NCBI GenBank assembly: GCA_947259485.1
Contig: CAMYLU010000016.1
Coordinates: 1 to 64,000, forward strand
Direction of reading: 5' to 3'
DNA: 64,000 nt
Source of the DNA: an uncultured Gammaproteobacteria bacterium
Lineage (GTDB): Bacteria > Pseudomonadota > Gammaproteobacteria > GCA-001735895
Positions 25,362 through 34,629 of this stretch are shown one piece after another. Each line of letters opens with the position of its first letter. The first letter of the stretch is position 1. The translations under genes were made by a program, and so were the position numbers. The notes under the pieces were generated by a model, which saw only the letters and a list, made by a program, of their open reading frames with translations, made no database searches and was not told the DNA's origin.

Positions 25362-26462
25362 CTAATTACCCGCCTTGAAGTTGGTCCAGGTCCGGGTGCG
25401 AACGCGTTCCGCCTTTGGCGGTAACGGCGTAAGGGTGTACATGGTTGAAACTTGTCCCGGGGTCGGGAAAGCAGCCGGACTGCTGGTAACCGCTTCATCG
25501 ATCAGCGGAAGGGCGTCCTTGTTCGCGGTCGCGTACCAGGTGTAGTTACTGTCGTTGGCGCCAACCTGCGGGCGCATCATATAGTTCAGGAACAGGTGTG
25601 CGTTCTCGATATTCTTGGCGTCCCCGGGGATCACCCAGCCATCGACCCAGAAATTCGGGATAGCCGGCAGGAAGAAATCGAGCTTTACACCAGTGTTGGC
25701 TTCTTCGGCGCCGGACATCGCCAGCAAGCCATCCGGCCCCCAGGTTACCGCGACACAAAACTCTTTTTCGGGCATACGCTGATAGGCATAGTTATCGAAG
25801 GTTTTGATGTATGGGCGAACCTTTTGCAACATGTCTTCGACCTTCTGATAATCGGCTCTGTTGGTTGAGTCTGGCTGCAGTCCAAGGTAGGCGAGAGCCA
25901 TCGGAATGACATCGGTGGGTGAATCGAGGAAAGAAACCCCGCATTTCGCCAGCTCCTTCATATGTTTGGGATCGAAGATCATACTGATATCTCCGATTGG
26001 CGCATCCGGATAGGTTTGTAGTACCAGTTCCCTGTTATAGGTTACACCGTGCGTGCCCCACATGAAGGGAACGATATAGTTATGGCCGGGGTCCCATTTT
26101 TGGCCGAGTTGCGCCATGACGTCGGGGCTCATGTGCTTTAAGTTTGATAACTTGGTCTTATCGAGTTTCCGCAGGATACCGCCTTTCTTCAGGCGCGCCG
26201 CCTGGGAAGCCGCGTGCGAAACCACGTCGTAACCCGAGTTACCGGCGAGTAACTTGGAATCGATCGCTTCGACCGATTCGTAGGGTGTGAAGGTGACGTC
26301 GATATCGTATTCCTTGGCAAAGTTTTCGATGGTGTCCTCGGCCATGTATTCGGCCCAGTTACTGACGTTGAGCTTACCGGCTGCCGATGCGATCGACGCA
26401 CCGGTTAGCATCGCGACGGCGGTCAAGCCGACCAGCGTGGATTTAAGGGTAGTGTCTTTCAT
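25362..26462 (-). CDS. potF: Periplasmic polyamine-binding protein, PotF/SpuD type
   Basis: The 366-residue product has a signal peptide (residues 1-28, ending ASIASAAG) and then the type 2 periplasmic binding fold opening KLNVSNWAEYMAEDTIENF, the PotF/SpuD hallmark. Acid and aromatic residues typical of the diamine pocket are present (DVVSHAAS, FMWGTHG). ATG 26462 has a perfect GAGGAGG site. First gene of the transporter operon; a TTGTGATCAC box stands about 185 bp upstream. Confidence 0.92.
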   Translation of the reverse strand: MKDTTLKSTLVGLTAVAMLTGASIASAAGKLNVSNWAEYMAEDTIENFAKEYDIDVTFTPYESVEAIDSKLLAGNSGYDVVSHAASQAARLKKGGILRKLDKTKLSNLKHMSPDVMAQLGQKWDPGHNYIVPFMWGTHGVTYNRELVLQTYPDAPIGDISMIFDPKHMKELAKCGVSFLDSPTDVIPMALAYLGLQPDSTNRADYQKVEDMLQKVRPYIKTFDNYAYQRMPEKEFCVAVTWGPDGLLAMSGAEEANTGVKLDFFLPAIPNFWVDGWVIPGDAKNIENAHLFLNYMMRPQVGANDSNYTWYATANKDALPLIDEAVTSSPAAFPTPGQVSTMYTLTPLPPKAERVRTRTWTNFKAGN

Positions 26463-26646
26463 TATTTCCTCCTCGGAATTTCGTACTAGTTTTGAATGCA
26501 AAACTTATTATTGTGTTTCCAGTCTGTACGCCGGCTTAACAGGGCAAGATAACTGGGTTTTAGCGGTAAAGCCTGGACCTAGCATAATGGCGAACAGCCT
26601 GCCACATCAACAGGTTCTGCGGATATTAACATAAAAATATCATGCT

Positions 26647-26656
26647 TTGTGATCAC
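26647..26656. promoter_or_regulatory. TTGTGATCAC box upstream of the polyamine transporter operon
   Basis: Same GTGATCAC core as the sites at 22377 and 34531. It lies in the region between potF and the TetR gene, immediately next to the TetR stop codon. Confidence 0.5.
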
Positions 26657-27310
26657 TTAATCGGGTCTCGGATACCTCAGCAGTTCGGGATATATTGCAT
26701 CGAGCAATTCGAACACGGACTGTACTGCCTGCTCACGCTTGAGCCCGGGTGGGCCTAGCAGAAAGTTCTGCCACAGCCCGTTGATCATGCCCTCGATGCT
26801 GAGCGCCGCCGTGGCAGGACTTAAGCTTACCCCGGGATGTTCTGCCAGGACTTCACACAGCGATAACAATTTGTCTGAAAAGGCCTTGTCATTAGCCCCG
26901 CAGACGCGCATGTACTTGGGCCGGGACCTTGATTCGCCCCAGAACGCATACCAGACGCTGATTTTTCTGCGGTTGCATATGCGTGGCGCGAAAGATGCCT
27001 TGATCAATGCGCAAAGCTGGGACATCGGGTCGGGCTCGGCCGCTGCCAGCGCCGCCTGCCAGTTTGATAAATATTCATCGTCCAGAAAGCGCAAGGTCTG
27101 GTCGAGTAATGCCTCCTTGCTTTGAAAATGGAACACGACATTGCCCTGCGACAGACCGGCGCGTTCGGCGATACGGGCGAGCGTGGTTTGCGAAATGCCG
27201 AGTTTATCGATGCAGTCCATGGTCGCATCGATCAATTGCCGCTTGCGAAATTCACTCTGGCTTTTGCGATTACGGCCGGCGAAATTTTTTTCAGTAACAG
27301 GCGTTGCCAA
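26657..27310 (-). CDS. TetR-family regulator, BetI-like
   Basis: A 217-residue repressor: the helix-turn-helix (residues about 35-65, TTLARIAERAGLSQGNVVFHF) and the C-terminal body (WYAFWGESRSRPKYM, EGMINGLWQNFLL) resemble BetI, which senses choline. It is divergent from the aminotransferase-Rieske-flavoprotein genes at 27463-32199, which it probably controls. The start is uncertain; TTG 27310 is the only upstream choice before the basic N-terminus. TGAATGGTCA near 27358 is a possible operator. Confidence 0.85.
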   Translation of the reverse strand: MATPVTEKNFAGRNRKSQSEFRKRQLIDATMDCIDKLGISQTTLARIAERAGLSQGNVVFHFQSKEALLDQTLRFLDDEYLSNWQAALAAAEPDPMSQLCALIKASFAPRICNRRKISVWYAFWGESRSRPKYMRVCGANDKAFSDKLLSLCEVLAEHPGVSLSPATAALSIEGMINGLWQNFLLGPPGLKREQAVQSVFELLDAIYPELLRYPRPD

Positions 27311-27462
27311 GATGTATAACCCTGTAGGAATTGAGGAAAACTTTACCTATTACTGAGTGAATGGTCAATAAAAATTTTTATATTATTGAAATATATTGCA
27401 AAAATAATAAAAATAAATATAATTCTCGAACCTTATACAGCTATTTCAGGGGGAGTACGAAC

Positions 27463-28872
27463 ATGAGCACTTCGGCAGAACTCAAGCAGAACGACAATTT
27501 ATTCATTCATCCCTGGGACGATATGGTCAAAATTGGCGATCATCAACGCACGTTGTTGAATAAAGGTGAGGGCGTTTACGTAACCGATAGCGAGGGTAAC
27601 CGCCTGCTCGATGCCCCAGCCGGCATGTGGTGCGTTAATATCGGCCATGGTCGAGAAGAGATGGCGCAGGCGATTTATGACCAGGTCATGGCATTGACCT
27701 ATGTTTCGCCCTGGTCGATGACGACCGGCCCCGCAGCTGAGTTTGCAGCAATGATTGCCGAACAGTCTCCGGGCGATCTGAACCACGTTTTCTTTACCAC
27801 TGGCGGTTCGACCGCGGTCGACTCGGCGCTGCGTTTCGTGCAGTTTTACAACAACATGCGCGGCAAGCGCAGCAAGAAACATATCATTTCGCAAAAGCGA
27901 GGTTATCACGGCAGCACCTATCTCGGCGGCAGTGTCTCCGGCAAGGAACGCGATAAGAGTAACCTCGATTTCGAGACCCGGCTGGTACACCACATCGAGG
28001 CGCCGCATCCCCTGTACAAGCCTGCGGATCAGTCCGATGCCGAGTTCCTGGATGCCTGCGTTGCTAATCTCGAAAATATGATCGCCGAGGTGGGATCCGA
28101 AAATTGCGCGGTATTCGTCGCCGAACCGATCCTGGCATCGGGTGGTGTCATCGTTCCGCCTGAAGGCTATCATCAGCGTTGTCTCGAAGTTTGCCGCAAG
28201 CACGACATGCTTTACCTGTCGGACGAGGTTGTCACCGCCTTTGGTCGCCTGGGACACTGTTTTGCGTCACAAGACGTATTTGGCATTACTCCCGACATTA
28301 TTACCACGGCCAAGGGGCTGACCTCGGGTTATATTCCGATGGGCGCGTTCCTGGTATCGGATCGCCTGGTACAGGAGATAAAGGCCAACGGTGGCGATTC
28401 TGCTGTATTTTCGAATGGTTTTACCTACTCGGGACACCCGGTCGCAGCAGTCGCCGGGATCAAGAATCTCGAAATCATGCAGCGTGAAAAGCTGTTTGAA
28501 CAGGCGCAGGAAACCGGTCCCTACCTGCAACAACAAATGCAGACCCTGCGTGACATCCCGATCGTCAGCGACGTGCGTGGCCAGGGATTGATGGCCTGTG
28601 TCCAATGTGAACTGAAGCAGGGCAACGATGATCTCGCTATGGATTACGAAATCGGTAACCTCATCGATAAACACTGCCAGGCGCTCGGATTGATCGTACG
28701 CCCGATCATCAATATGTGCGTGATGTCACCGCCGTTAACCATTACCCGCGAGCAAATCGACGAGATGGTGTCAATTTTGCGCCAGGGAATCCTGCTGGCG
28801 ATGGAAGAAGTGGCCACCCTGGAAGCGGATCACCAGGCCGGCGGTCATCAGCACCCTTCGCCGGCAGCCTAG
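27463..28872 (+). CDS. Class III aminotransferase
   Basis: A PLP enzyme (469 aa) with WCVNIGHG, FFTTGGSTAVDSALRF, SDEVVTAFGRLG and the PLP lysine in TTAKGLTSGYIPMG. It is a second, divergent member of the same broad family as the spuC-like gene. Start ATG 27463 follows GGGGGAG. It is the first of three plus-strand genes with a Rieske oxygenase and a dimethylglycine-dehydrogenase-like flavoprotein, so its amine substrate is probably produced or consumed with theirs; the exact substrate is not evident. Confidence 0.87.
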   Translation: MSTSAELKQNDNLFIHPWDDMVKIGDHQRTLLNKGEGVYVTDSEGNRLLDAPAGMWCVNIGHGREEMAQAIYDQVMALTYVSPWSMTTGPAAEFAAMIAEQSPGDLNHVFFTTGGSTAVDSALRFVQFYNNMRGKRSKKHIISQKRGYHGSTYLGGSVSGKERDKSNLDFETRLVHHIEAPHPLYKPADQSDAEFLDACVANLENMIAEVGSENCAVFVAEPILASGGVIVPPEGYHQRCLEVCRKHDMLYLSDEVVTAFGRLGHCFASQDVFGITPDIITTAKGLTSGYIPMGAFLVSDRLVQEIKANGGDSAVFSNGFTYSGHPVAAVAGIKNLEIMQREKLFEQAQETGPYLQQQMQTLRDIPIVSDVRGQGLMACVQCELKQGNDDLAMDYEIGNLIDKHCQALGLIVRPIINMCVMSPPLTITREQIDEMVSILRQGILLAMEEVATLEADHQAGGHQHPSPAA

Positions 28873-28926
28873 TCAGCAGGCTTTGATGTGAAAGATGTAA
28901 TACCAGGTATAGCGCGAGGTTAAGTG

Positions 28927-30141
28927 ATGAAATTTGTATCTGCACAGGAAATTTTTAAACAGGACGGTAGCCGCAAGGGGCTACCCGCCTGGACCTACAA
29001 TAACGACGAACTGACCCGGCTCGAAATGGAGCAGGTGTTTTTACGCAACTGGATGTTTGTCGGACATATCTCCGACCTACCCAACAGCGGCGATTACCAG
29101 TGTTTCGAGATGGCTGACGAGCGTGCCGTCGTGTTGCGTGACCAGGACGGTCAGGTGCGTGCTTTCCACAATGTCTGCCGGCATCGAGCGTCGCGAGTCG
29201 TTGGCGATGATAAGGGGCACTGTGGCAAGGCTTTCATCTGCCCGTTTCACGGCTGGTCCTATAACCTGGATGGCACGCTGAAGAATATTCCGAAAATGGA
29301 CGCTTTTCCGGAAATCGATAAATCACAGTTTGGGCTCAAGTCGCTTGACTGCGAGGTCTGGCAGGGCATGATCTTTATACGTTTTGGGGGTGACGGTCCA
29401 ACAGTAGCCGAATTGTTTGCCGAGGCGGCAGAGGAGATTGGTCTCTATCGTATCGACGAAATGCAGCCACTTGACGAACCCTATCAATACAACTTCGATC
29501 TCGACTGGAAAGCGGTGCTCGACATCGATAACGAGGGCTACCATGTGCCGATCGGTCATCCCGAGCTGTTCGACCTGGTGGGCGCAAGCTATAAAGATCA
29601 GCCGCTCGTTGGTGGGTTGAATCGCTCTGTTGGTGTCATCAATCAGCGCAAGCATCGCCTCGAACGCAATCGCGATTACGTCGCTGCTTTGCCAGAGGAC
29701 AGCTACCTGCCCGATTCGCATCAACATCTGTGGATATACTGGGGGATGTTTCCCGGATTCGTGCTGACCCTGTTTCCCGACCAGATCGAGATCTACCAGA
29801 TCTATCCGACCGGCAAGCAGAAGAGCGTCATGGCGGGCGTTACCTATGCAATGCCTGACAAGCGCCCGCAAATGCAAAAGGCGCGCGAGCTCAATCGTGA
29901 TATCAACATGGATGTCGGTAACGAGGATATTCGGCTGATCGAGTGGGCTGCCGAGGGAATGCGCTCAAGCGCCTTCGACAGCGTTTTACTATCCGACCTG
30001 GAGCTTGGAATCGGTTCGTTCCAAAACCGGTTACGCGCAGTCCTGCCGGTGGTTACGCTGGACCAGGAACCCGAAACGGGCAGCCTGCAAGAGGAAAACG
30101 AGCGCCTGCGATCAAAGGCTAATGTCGCTGCCGTGGGTTAG
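28927..30141 (+). CDS. Rieske non-heme iron oxygenase, alpha subunit
   Basis: The product (404 aa) has a Rieske [2Fe-2S] site, CRH near residue 85 and CPFHGW near 108, and a C-terminal catalytic domain with iron ligands in DNEGYHVPIGHPEL. It resembles the glycine-betaine, carnitine and stachydrine N-demethylating oxygenases rather than ring dioxygenases (inference from neighbours and overall look). No reductase partner is encoded beside it, so electrons must come from elsewhere. GTG 28924 directly precedes the chosen ATG 28927. Confidence 0.88.
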   Translation: MKFVSAQEIFKQDGSRKGLPAWTYNNDELTRLEMEQVFLRNWMFVGHISDLPNSGDYQCFEMADERAVVLRDQDGQVRAFHNVCRHRASRVVGDDKGHCGKAFICPFHGWSYNLDGTLKNIPKMDAFPEIDKSQFGLKSLDCEVWQGMIFIRFGGDGPTVAELFAEAAEEIGLYRIDEMQPLDEPYQYNFDLDWKAVLDIDNEGYHVPIGHPELFDLVGASYKDQPLVGGLNRSVGVINQRKHRLERNRDYVAALPEDSYLPDSHQHLWIYWGMFPGFVLTLFPDQIEIYQIYPTGKQKSVMAGVTYAMPDKRPQMQKARELNRDINMDVGNEDIRLIEWAAEGMRSSAFDSVLLSDLELGIGSFQNRLRAVLPVVTLDQEPETGSLQEENERLRSKANVAAVG

Positions 30142-30144
30142 TCT

Positions 30145-32199
30145 ATGGCACGCGATCCCAGCTACGACATTTTATTCGAGCCGGTAAAAATAGGCCCGGT
30201 AACGGCACCGAACCGATTTTTCCAGGTGCCGCATTGTAATACGCTGGGTTATGGTCGCCCGCGGGCGGAAGCCGCAAATCGCGGTATCAAGGCCGAGGGT
30301 GGCTGGGGCGTGGTTTGTACCCAGGAGGCAGAAATTCATCCGAGTGCCGATATAACACCCTCGTTCGAGGGCCGCATCTGGGACGATCGAGATACTCCGC
30401 AGCACCGATTGATGACCGATGCGGTGCACGAGCATGGCGCGCTCGCCGGTATCGAGCTTGTCTATAACGGCAGTCATACACCCAATCTGTATAGCCGTAT
30501 CGCGCCGATGTCTGCGAGTGCGATCCCGGTACATACCGATTTACCGATCCAGGCACGCGCGATGAGCAAACGCGATATCGCCGACGTTCGGCGTTGGCAC
30601 GTCGAGGCAGCCAAACGCTCGCGGCAGGCAGGCTACGATATCGTCTATGTCTATGCCGGACACAATTTGAGCCTGTTACAGCATTTTTTTAAAAAACAAT
30701 ATAACCAGCGCAGTGATGAGTATGGCGGTAGCCTGGAAAACAGGGTCAGACTCACAAAAGAGGTTCTGACAGACGTGAAAGAAGCGGTCGGGCATGACTG
30801 CGCTGTTGCGTTTCGCTTTGCAACCGATGAATTGATGGGTCCGGATGGCTTGCAGTGGGAAAGCGAAGGTCGCGATATTGTCGGTATGCTGGCCGAGATT
30901 CCGGATCTGTGGGATGTCAATATCAGCGATTGGGCTAATGATTCGGCGACTGCACGGTTCGAGCCTAACGAGGGTTTCCAGGAACCCTATACCGCCTTTG
31001 TCAAAACGCTCACCAGTAAACCGGTCGTCGGGGTAGGGCGGTTTACTTCGGCTGACACGATGGTATCGCAAATAAAGCGCGGTGTGCTCGACCTGATCGG
31101 CGCGGCGCGCCCGTCGATTGCCGACCCCTTTCTGCCGCGCAAGATCGACGAGGGTCGCCTCGAGGATATCCGTGAATGCATCGGCTGCAATATCTGTGTG
31201 GCCCAGGACAACATGGTTGCACCGATTCGCTGTACCCAGAATCCAACCCAGGGAGAGGAGTGGAAGCAGGGCTGGCACCCGGAAAAAATCGAGGCAGCGG
31301 TGAGCGAAGATCAGGTGCTGGTCATCGGAGCCGGTCCGGCCGGGCTAGAGGCCGCGATGCAGCTAGCCAACCGCGGCTACCAGGTAACCCTGGCCGAAGC
31401 CACTGATACGCTAGGTGGCCGGGTTTCGCGCGAAAGCGAGTTACCGGGAATGGCGAGCTATGTGCGGGTGCGGGATTATCGGGAAAACCAGATCAGGCAA
31501 AAACCCAATGTTGAGATCTACCTCGGCAATCATCTAAGTACGAACGACATCATTGAATTGCAGATACCGCATGTATTGATTGCGACCGGCTCTCACTGGC
31601 GCCGCGATGGCGTTGGTCGACAGCACGCTTTCCCGGTTGCAGGTCTCGAAAATGGTTCGGCGTTAACCCCGGACGATGTGCTTGCGGGAGCGGAAATCAG
31701 CGGCCGGGTGCTGATTTACGATGACGATCATTATTTTATGGGCAGTACCATCGCGGAGCGTTGTCGCAACCAGGGCCACGAGGTCTGCCTGGTAACCCCG
31801 GAGTCGATAGTGTCGAGCTGGACTCACTACACGCTTGAGCAGGAGAAAATCCAGGCCAGGCTACTGTCACTTGGGGTAGAGATAATGGTTTCGCATGAAC
31901 TGCTGGAGGTTGAAGCGGGCCAGGCGACGATTGCCAATATCTACAGCGACGAGCATCGGCAGCAGGTTGGTTTCGACACCCTGGTCCTGGTGACCTCGCG
32001 GCAATCGGATGATGTCTTGTACCAGGCTTTGCTGGAACACGAAAATCGATTTAAAACGCTGCGCGCAATCGGTGATTGCAATGCGCCGGGGACGGTCGCG
32101 GCCGCGGTTTACGATGGCCATTCGGCAGCACGCTACCTGGAGTCGAGCGAGGATATTTATGCGCCATTATTTGTGCGCGAAATACCCGCGCTGGATTGA
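30145..32199 (+). CDS. Dimethylglycine/trimethylamine-dehydrogenase-like FMN/[4Fe-4S] oxidoreductase
   Basis: This 684-residue protein has an old-yellow-enzyme-type FMN barrel (residues about 8-350), a cluster motif ECIGCNIC then IRCTQNP, and a C-terminal dinucleotide-binding half with VIGAGPAGLEAAMQLANRGY. This layout is that of trimethylamine and dimethylamine dehydrogenases and of DgcA/StcD-type demethylases. It starts 3 nt after the Rieske gene, implying sequential N-demethylation of one methylated amine. Electron acceptor (ETF) genes are not in the window. Confidence 0.88.
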   Translation: MARDPSYDILFEPVKIGPVTAPNRFFQVPHCNTLGYGRPRAEAANRGIKAEGGWGVVCTQEAEIHPSADITPSFEGRIWDDRDTPQHRLMTDAVHEHGALAGIELVYNGSHTPNLYSRIAPMSASAIPVHTDLPIQARAMSKRDIADVRRWHVEAAKRSRQAGYDIVYVYAGHNLSLLQHFFKKQYNQRSDEYGGSLENRVRLTKEVLTDVKEAVGHDCAVAFRFATDELMGPDGLQWESEGRDIVGMLAEIPDLWDVNISDWANDSATARFEPNEGFQEPYTAFVKTLTSKPVVGVGRFTSADTMVSQIKRGVLDLIGAARPSIADPFLPRKIDEGRLEDIRECIGCNICVAQDNMVAPIRCTQNPTQGEEWKQGWHPEKIEAAVSEDQVLVIGAGPAGLEAAMQLANRGYQVTLAEATDTLGGRVSRESELPGMASYVRVRDYRENQIRQKPNVEIYLGNHLSTNDIIELQIPHVLIATGSHWRRDGVGRQHAFPVAGLENGSALTPDDVLAGAEISGRVLIYDDDHYFMGSTIAERCRNQGHEVCLVTPESIVSSWTHYTLEQEKIQARLLSLGVEIMVSHELLEVEAGQATIANIYSDEHRQQVGFDTLVLVTSRQSDDVLYQALLEHENRFKTLRAIGDCNAPGTVAAAVYDGHSAARYLESSEDIYAPLFVREIPALD

Positions 32200-32203
32200 G
32201 TTG

Positions 32204-33136
32204 TTAAGCCCGGTTGGCGGCAAACCGGTATAGCATCTCAAGGCCGAGGGTGGCGCCCGCCAGCGACGTGATCTCGGCATGATCATAGGAAGGAGCGACT
32301 TCGACCAGGTCCATGCCAACCAGGTTAATTGCCGACAGGCCGCGGATGATTTTGAGCGCGCGATCGGTAGACAATCCGCCCACCACCGGGGTGCCGGTGC
32401 CCGGCGCATAACTCGGGTCGAGGCAGTCGATATCGAAGGTCAGGTAGCAGGGACTATCACCCACCCGATTGTGAATACGCTCGACGATGGCTTCGACACT
32501 GAGGTCATTGGCAATCGCGGCACTGACCACCTCGAACTCGTGCCGGCTCTCGATATAGGTGGTGCGGATCCCGACCTGGATACTCTTATCGGCATCGATA
32601 ATGCCTTCGCGCGGCGCAAAGTGGAACATGCTGCCATGGCTGCAGTTGGACCCGGGCTCGGCATAGGTGTCGGTGTGGGCGTCGAAGTGAATCAACGCGA
32701 GCTTGCCGTGCTGTTGGTAATGCGCGCGCAGCAAGGGCAGGGTGACGAAATGATCGCCACCAAAACTGAGTGTCGTTTTACCGGCGGCAAGTAAAGGGCC
32801 ATAGTGCGTTTCAATTTCAGCGAAAAACCCCTCGGTGCTGCCGGTCGGGAATTCGAGGTCGCCGTAATCGGCGACGCGAATCCGGTCAGCCAGGGAGAAA
32901 TTCCACGGCCAGCGTTGCTCTTCCCAGTTCAGGAAGGCGCTGGCGCGGCGTATCGCAACCGGCCCGCTACGGGTACCGGATCGACCGGTGGTTCCGAGAT
33001 CGTAGGGTAGTCCAACAACAAATACGTCGGCATCGTCGGCATTGCGCGACAGCGGTTTGCCCAGGTAACCATAGACATTGGCGTACATTGAGTCGCCGGT
33101 GGTGAAATTTTGTTGCTCGTTTTTCTTGGCGCTCAT
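32204..33136 (-). CDS. speB: Ureohydrolase: agmatinase or guanidinobutyrase
   Basis: The 310-residue enzyme has the binuclear manganese signatures GGDH, DAHTD and DIDCLDP in the correct order. SpeB makes putrescine and urea from agmatine; close relatives (GbuA) use 4-guanidinobutyrate. The gene starts immediately after the stop codon of the GS-like ligase, so they are one unit: product amines could be gamma-glutamylated directly. Confidence 0.9.
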   Translation of the reverse strand: MSAKKNEQQNFTTGDSMYANVYGYLGKPLSRNADDADVFVVGLPYDLGTTGRSGTRSGPVAIRRASAFLNWEEQRWPWNFSLADRIRVADYGDLEFPTGSTEGFFAEIETHYGPLLAAGKTTLSFGGDHFVTLPLLRAHYQQHGKLALIHFDAHTDTYAEPGSNCSHGSMFHFAPREGIIDADKSIQVGIRTTYIESRHEFEVVSAAIANDLSVEAIVERIHNRVGDSPCYLTFDIDCLDPSYAPGTGTPVVGGLSTDRALKIIRGLSAINLVGMDLVEVAPSYDHAEITSLAGATLGLEMLYRFAANRA

Positions 33137-34498
33137 TTACAGGTACCAGTCATATTCTCGTGGGCTGATGAAATTGTGAAAAGCCGCTGCCTCGGCGCTG
33201 CGGTGTCGACAGTATAGTTCGATGAAAAAGCGACCCATAATATTATTAAGCGCTTCACTGTCAAAGGTTGTCCTCAGCGCCCTGGCCATATCCAGCGGCA
33301 GGTTTTCGTCACGACCGGTAACTGCCTCGGTGGTGGGTGCGCCCGGATCGAGCTGGTTCTCAATGCCATGTAACATGCCGGCCAGGGTTGCTGCCATTGC
33401 CAGGTAGGGATTGGCATCGGCACCCGGAACGCGGTTTTCGACGCGCCAGGCGCCTTGCTTGGCAAGCGGAATACGGAATGCGACGGTGCGGTTTTCGTCA
33501 CCCCAGGTCAGGCTGACCGGGGCACAGCTGGTACCCCCGCGGTAACGACGATACGAATTGATGTTGGGTGCCCAGAATGACATTGCCGCCGGCATCGTCT
33601 CGAGCAAACCTGCGATCGCCTGGTGCAGCCGTGGATGCGCCTTGTTGCCCCTGGCGAAAATATTTTTACCCTTGCTGTCGACCACGCTGATGTGCATGTG
33701 CAGCCCGTTGCCCGCGTTCTCCAGCATCGGCTTGGCGATAAAACTGGCCTCCATACCATGTTTCTTGGCTACCTCGGTGACGATTCGTTTGAACAAACAG
33801 GTTTCATCGGCGGCTCGAAGTACATCGGCGTGATGATTGAAATTAATTTCGAACTGGCCCGGGCCGAGTTCTGATGAAATGGCCCCGGTATCGATATTCT
33901 GCAATTGACAGGCGTGAATGATGTCGTCAATCACTTCTTCGAAATCACCGATCCGGGTGTTCGACAGGACTGTCGCGGTATCCTCGCGACCTGTTTTTGG
34001 ATTGCGCACCAGTTGCAACAGGCCGTTGTTGTCACGTTGGGCCTGGAACAGGTAAAACTCGAGCTCGAAGGCAACCATCGGCTGCCATTTCTTCGCGGCG
34101 AAGGCCTCCACCACTCGCTGCAAAACATGTCGCGGCTCGAAATACGAAGGTTGATCGCTACTGCAGGTGGTCGCGAGCACCTGCGCGCGCGGCCGGTTGC
34201 CCCATTTGGTCAGACACAGGCTGCCAGGCACCAGGTAAAAATGTGCATCGGGATCGCCATCGTCAATACCGTAGTGCAGGCCATCCAGCGGCTCGCCGAG
34301 CGTACTGAGGACGAACATGCTGGCCGGCATCGCCAGCCCTTCCTGCGCAAACGTCGCCAGTTTGCTAACCGGGTAACGCTTGCCGAAAAAGTGCCCGCAA
34401 ATATCCGACGCCAGTACCTCGAACTGCTTAACCCCGGGATTTGCCTTCAGAAACCGGGTGATTTCACGCTTTAGCTGGTTGCTGTCTGGATGGTTCAT
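33137..34498 (-). CDS. Second glutamine-synthetase-like amine ligase
   Basis: A GS-fold protein (453 aa) with GQFEINFNHHADVL and GNGLHMHISV catalytic strands, the RxxR-type region SYRRYRGGTSCAP and NPYLAMAATLAGM. It is paralogous to, not identical with, the ligase at 20983-22281, suggesting a different amine (for example a long polyamine versus putrescine or a monoamine). ATG 34498 is chosen over TTG 34513. A TTGTGATCAC box is 33 bp upstream. Confidence 0.87.
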   Translation of the reverse strand: MNHPDSNQLKREITRFLKANPGVKQFEVLASDICGHFFGKRYPVSKLATFAQEGLAMPASMFVLSTLGEPLDGLHYGIDDGDPDAHFYLVPGSLCLTKWGNRPRAQVLATTCSSDQPSYFEPRHVLQRVVEAFAAKKWQPMVAFELEFYLFQAQRDNNGLLQLVRNPKTGREDTATVLSNTRIGDFEEVIDDIIHACQLQNIDTGAISSELGPGQFEINFNHHADVLRAADETCLFKRIVTEVAKKHGMEASFIAKPMLENAGNGLHMHISVVDSKGKNIFARGNKAHPRLHQAIAGLLETMPAAMSFWAPNINSYRRYRGGTSCAPVSLTWGDENRTVAFRIPLAKQGAWRVENRVPGADANPYLAMAATLAGMLHGIENQLDPGAPTTEAVTGRDENLPLDMARALRTTFDSEALNNIMGRFFIELYCRHRSAEAAAFHNFISPREYDWYL

Positions 34499-34530
34499 AG
34501 AATTGAAGGTCAACCTTTAAGATAAGTAAT

Positions 34531-34606
34531 TTGTGATCACGGTATCTGGTGCTGATGAAGTATTCCGGTCCACTGAAATTCTCCGCTTGTTAATGAAATT
34601 GATCAC
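34531..34606. promoter_or_regulatory. Two TGATCAC boxes in the promoter of the ligase-ureohydrolase operon
   Basis: TTGTGATCAC at 34531-34540 and TTGATCAC at 34599-34606 lie between the ligase start and the end of the GntR regulator gene. The first would overlap a promoter for the ligase, fitting repression. Confidence 0.55.
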
Positions 34607-34629
34607 TATGTCTGCCGGGGAACCGGTGG

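Noticed and set aside
27499-28257. 252-codon open frame antisense to the class III aminotransferase
   Set aside because: It lies fully inside a well-supported gene on the other strand and shows no recognisable domain; GC-rich genes often leave long antisense frames open.
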